7,115 nucleotides of DNA, from the NCBI GenBank assembly GCA_958442925.1, contig CAUCIO010000114.1:1-7115 (forward strand), written 5' to 3'. Made by a program: the position numbers and the translations under genes. Positions 6,098-7,115 of the stretch are shown here, piece by piece. The notes under the pieces were generated by a model, which had not been told where the DNA came from, did no database searches, and saw nothing but the letters and a program-made list of their open reading frames with translations. Each line of letters starts with the position of its first letter. The stretch's first letter is position 1. This stretch comes from an uncultured Clostridium sp. (GTDB taxonomy: Bacteria; Bacillota; Clostridia; Lachnospirales; Lachnospiraceae).

Positions 6098-6140
6098 AAA
6101 TATTACATAAATTAATAAATGTAATAATTTTGTAATATTT
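6098..6140 (-). repeat. AT-rich nested inverted repeats in the 3D gene leader
   Basis: AAATATTAC (6098-6106) is the exact complement of GTAATATTT (6132-6140). Within it ATTACAT (6102-6108) pairs with ATGTAAT (6119-6125). The two pairings share the same arm and exclude each other. The block lies at about +10 to +52 of the predicted transcript, so it could act as operator DNA or as an RNA switch. It may also be only AT-rich sequence; pure A/T stems are weak as RNA. Confidence 0.45.
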
Positions 6141-6156
6141 ATAACTGCAAGACTGT

Positions 6157-6184
6157 ATTATACACAGAATCTGAGATTTGTCAA
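6157..6184 (-). promoter_or_regulatory. Sigma-A promoter of the larger 3D gene
   Basis: On the minus strand TTGACA (plus 6179-6184) and TATAAT (plus 6157-6162), both perfect, are separated by 16 nt. Transcription would start near 6150 with about 100 nt of leader. Confidence 0.85.
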
Positions 6185-6197
6185 GAAAAAGACGAAG

Positions 6198-6236
6198 AAA
6201 AAGGCTGTACCTCATCAGAGATACAGCCTGATTTTT
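6198..6236. terminator. Intrinsic terminator after the smaller 3D gene
   Basis: AGGCTGTA (6202-6209) and TACAGCCT (6222-6229) form an 8-bp stem with a 12-nt loop. Minus-strand RNA ends in U5 (plus A run 6198-6202). A T5 run at 6232-6236 would also serve plus-strand RNA. It separates the two 3D genes into independent units. Confidence 0.85.
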
Positions 6237-6242
6237 AAAATA

Positions 6243-6698
6243 TTATGATTCGGCGGAGTAGACTTCTTCTGTCTGACGTCCATAGTCAAGAGCTCTTTCG
6301 TGTGAATCAAAGTAGATATCCAGGTGGTTTCCATCTATACCGGATCCAGTGTCTTCAACGGTGTAGACTGTGCCGTCAATGAGAAGGCGGGTTCCCAGGG
6401 GAAATACGTCCAGATCAGCTGAGATGGTGCGTCCCTCCTGCGGTGTAGTTCCCGAATAGGTGAGAGCGTTTCCCTTAGAGCACTTCTGGCATCCGCAATA
6501 GGCGGTAATCTCAAAATCTCCTAGGAAATCCTCTTCTTTTATAGAATCCGAGGAGTCGGCTTCGGAAAAGGCAGCAACTTCTGCAGCTGGTCCGGCTGCG
6601 TCTGCCCCTTCATCAGCAAAGGAAGTAAAGGCTGCTCCCAGTGAAAATGCGGTGCAGAACAGGACTGCAGATACCTTGTTACAGAGTCTTCTCTTCAT
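6243..6698 (-). CDS. Secreted 3D-domain cell-wall protein (smaller paralogue)
   Basis: 151 residues from the ATG at 6698, chosen because GAGGA lies 5 nt upstream; a GTG four codons earlier overlaps that ribosome site. A signal peptide (1 to about 28, ends FTSFA before DEG) is followed by an acidic Ala-rich linker (29-58) and the 3D domain (about 59-135). Conserved Asp are D95 (SADLDVFPLG), D116 (VEDTGSG), D127 and D131 (LDIYFDSH). The domain begins ITAYCGCQKC (64-73), with the same C-x-C-x2-C as the neighbouring paralogue. There is no N-terminal beta domain, so this is nearly a bare 3D catalytic unit. Likely a peptidoglycan-active enzyme of the MltA/Sps-like fold acting outside the membrane. 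It has its own promoter and terminator. Confidence 0.9.
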   Translation of the reverse strand: MKRRLCNKVSAVLFCTAFSLGAAFTSFADEGADAAGPAAEVAAFSEADSSDSIKEEDFLGDFEITAYCGCQKCSKGNALTYSGTTPQEGRTISADLDVFPLGTRLLIDGTVYTVEDTGSGIDGNHLDIYFDSHERALDYGRQTEEVYSAES

Positions 6699-6761
6699 AT
6701 AGTTCCTCACAATCAGAATTTTTTTAAATAAAGATGATTTATATATTAAAATCTGTTTATT

Positions 6762-6789
6762 ATTATATTACAAAAATGTTAAATGTCAA
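6762..6789 (-). promoter_or_regulatory. Sigma-A promoter of the smaller 3D gene
   Basis: On the minus strand TTGACA (plus 6784-6789) and TATAAT (plus 6762-6767) are separated by 16 nt, the same unusual spacing as at the larger 3D gene. A 22-bp tandem repeat lies 3 bp upstream of the -35. The leader is about 57 nt and very AT-rich. Confidence 0.85.
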
Positions 6790-6792
6790 GTT

Positions 6793-6836
6793 AAAGATCA
6801 GGGAGACAAAAATGAAAGATCAGGGAGACAAAAATG
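6793..6836. repeat. Perfect 22-bp tandem repeat, two copies
   Basis: Two identical 22-bp units (6793-6814 and 6815-6836), core GATCAGGGAGACAAAAATG, continue for four bases of a third copy (AAAG, 6837-6840). They lie directly upstream of the -35 of the smaller 3D gene. Two units of about two helical turns each would place bound proteins on the same DNA face. Each unit on the plus strand also carries GGGAG six bases before an ATG. The rest of the 6711-7022 spacer holds the two promoters and otherwise AT-rich DNA without a visible gene. Confidence 0.9.
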
Positions 6837-6950
6837 AAAGCGCTGTGATATTGGGAGCCCTGCAAAAACCTCAAAAAATTTTTCCATAAATTGTATGTGT
6901 AAAAAGTGAAAAATATTCTAAAAAAATGGGATAAAAAGACCTTTGAGAAT

Positions 6951-6979
6951 TTGACAAATAACATCAAGTGACTTATCAT
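6951..6979 (+). promoter_or_regulatory. Promoter of the second cytidylate kinase-like gene
   Basis: A perfect TTGACA (6951-6956), a 17-nt spacer and TATCAT (6974-6979). Transcription from about 6986 gives a leader of about 37 nt to the ATG at 7023. Confidence 0.8.
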
Positions 6980-7022
6980 AGAACCTGTATAAGAAGATTT
7001 ACATCAAAGGGGGCACACGTGT

Positions 7023-7115
7023 ATGGGATTAGTTATTACCATGAGCCGTAGATACGGTACAGGCGCAAGCACCATTGCGAAAGAATTATCGGAGAGACTG
7101 GGATTGCCGGTTTAT
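7023..7115 (+). CDS. Cytidylate kinase-like family protein, 3' end outside window
   Basis: The first 31 codons are visible. The ATG is preceded by AAAGGGGG (7006-7013) with 9 nt spacing. The start of the protein (LVITMSRRYGTGASTIAKEL, then SERLGLPVY) matches the opening of the cytidylate kinase-like family, where the usual form is ISREYGSGGREIAxxLAxxLGIPxYD. It is a paralogue of the product at 3209-3730, aligned at SRRYGTGAS versus EREYGSNGR. Here too there is no Walker A lysine, and the usual GR pair is replaced by AS. Cytoplasmic; substrate unknown. The rest of the gene lies beyond the window. Confidence 0.82.
   Translation, partial: MGLVITMSRRYGTGASTIAKELSERLGLPVY

Noticed and set aside
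6812..6889. 25-codon plus-strand ORF starting inside the 22-bp repeat with GGGAG upstream
   Set aside because: No convincing plus-strand promoter, Lys/Gln-rich unremarkable peptide, and the second repeat copy starts a different frame that stops after four codons.
6791..6979. 62-codon hydrophobic minus-strand ORF over the repeat and the promoter region
   Set aside because: Composition (Phe, Leu, Ser, His) is what AT-rich antisense DNA gives; no good ribosome site; it overlaps a plus-strand promoter and ends at the 3D promoter. A small toxin was considered but nothing supports it.

Overview
This window looks like ordinary chromosomal DNA from a gut-type Clostridia, most likely a Lachnospiraceae member. 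Signs are the moderate G+C genes with AT-rich spacers, strong AGGAGG-type ribosome sites, sigma-A promoters (TTGACA / TATAAT), and the gene mix: cytidylate kinase-like proteins, 3D-domain secreted proteins and an M-box-controlled mgtE. No phage, IS, CRISPR, rRNA or tRNA genes are seen.

Layout, left to right. A bidirectional terminator (76-144) closes mgtE and probably an unseen plus-strand gene to the left. A minus-strand magnesium unit follows: promoter (2008-2036), M-box Mg2+ riboswitch (about 1846-1990), its intrinsic terminator (1787-1827), then an unusual second leader segment and mgtE (176-1579). The second leader segment holds a 25-codon ORF whose codons 12-16 form one arm of a perfect 13-bp hairpin just upstream of the mgtE ribosome site. 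Next is a minus-strand LysR-type regulator (2033-2920), whose stop codon lies inside the -35 box of the mgtE promoter. It is divergent from a plus-strand cytidylate kinase-like gene (3209-3730). The spacer between them carries a 16-bp palindrome at the position expected for a LysR recognition site. After a terminator and a new promoter comes a plus-strand M24 (aminopeptidase P/creatinase-fold) protein that appears to lack both metal-binding Asp residues (3905-5308).

Convergent to it are two tandem minus-strand genes for secreted 3D-domain cell-wall proteins (5329-6048 and 6243-6698), each with its own TTGACA-N16-TATAAT promoter and a terminator between them. A perfect 22-bp tandem repeat abuts the promoter of the second. 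At the right edge a second cytidylate kinase-like paralogue begins (7023 onward) and is cut by the window end.

How the parts work together: the Mg2+ unit is self-contained, with low Mg2+ giving read-through and MgtE-mediated uptake. The LysR gene probably controls the divergent kinase-like gene and itself. The 3D proteins probably act on peptidoglycan outside the membrane. Nothing in the sequence forces a single pathway on the whole window. The most interesting candidates are the leader ORF/hairpin layer between M-box and mgtE, the M24 pseudo-metalloenzyme, and the 22-bp repeat at the 3D promoter.
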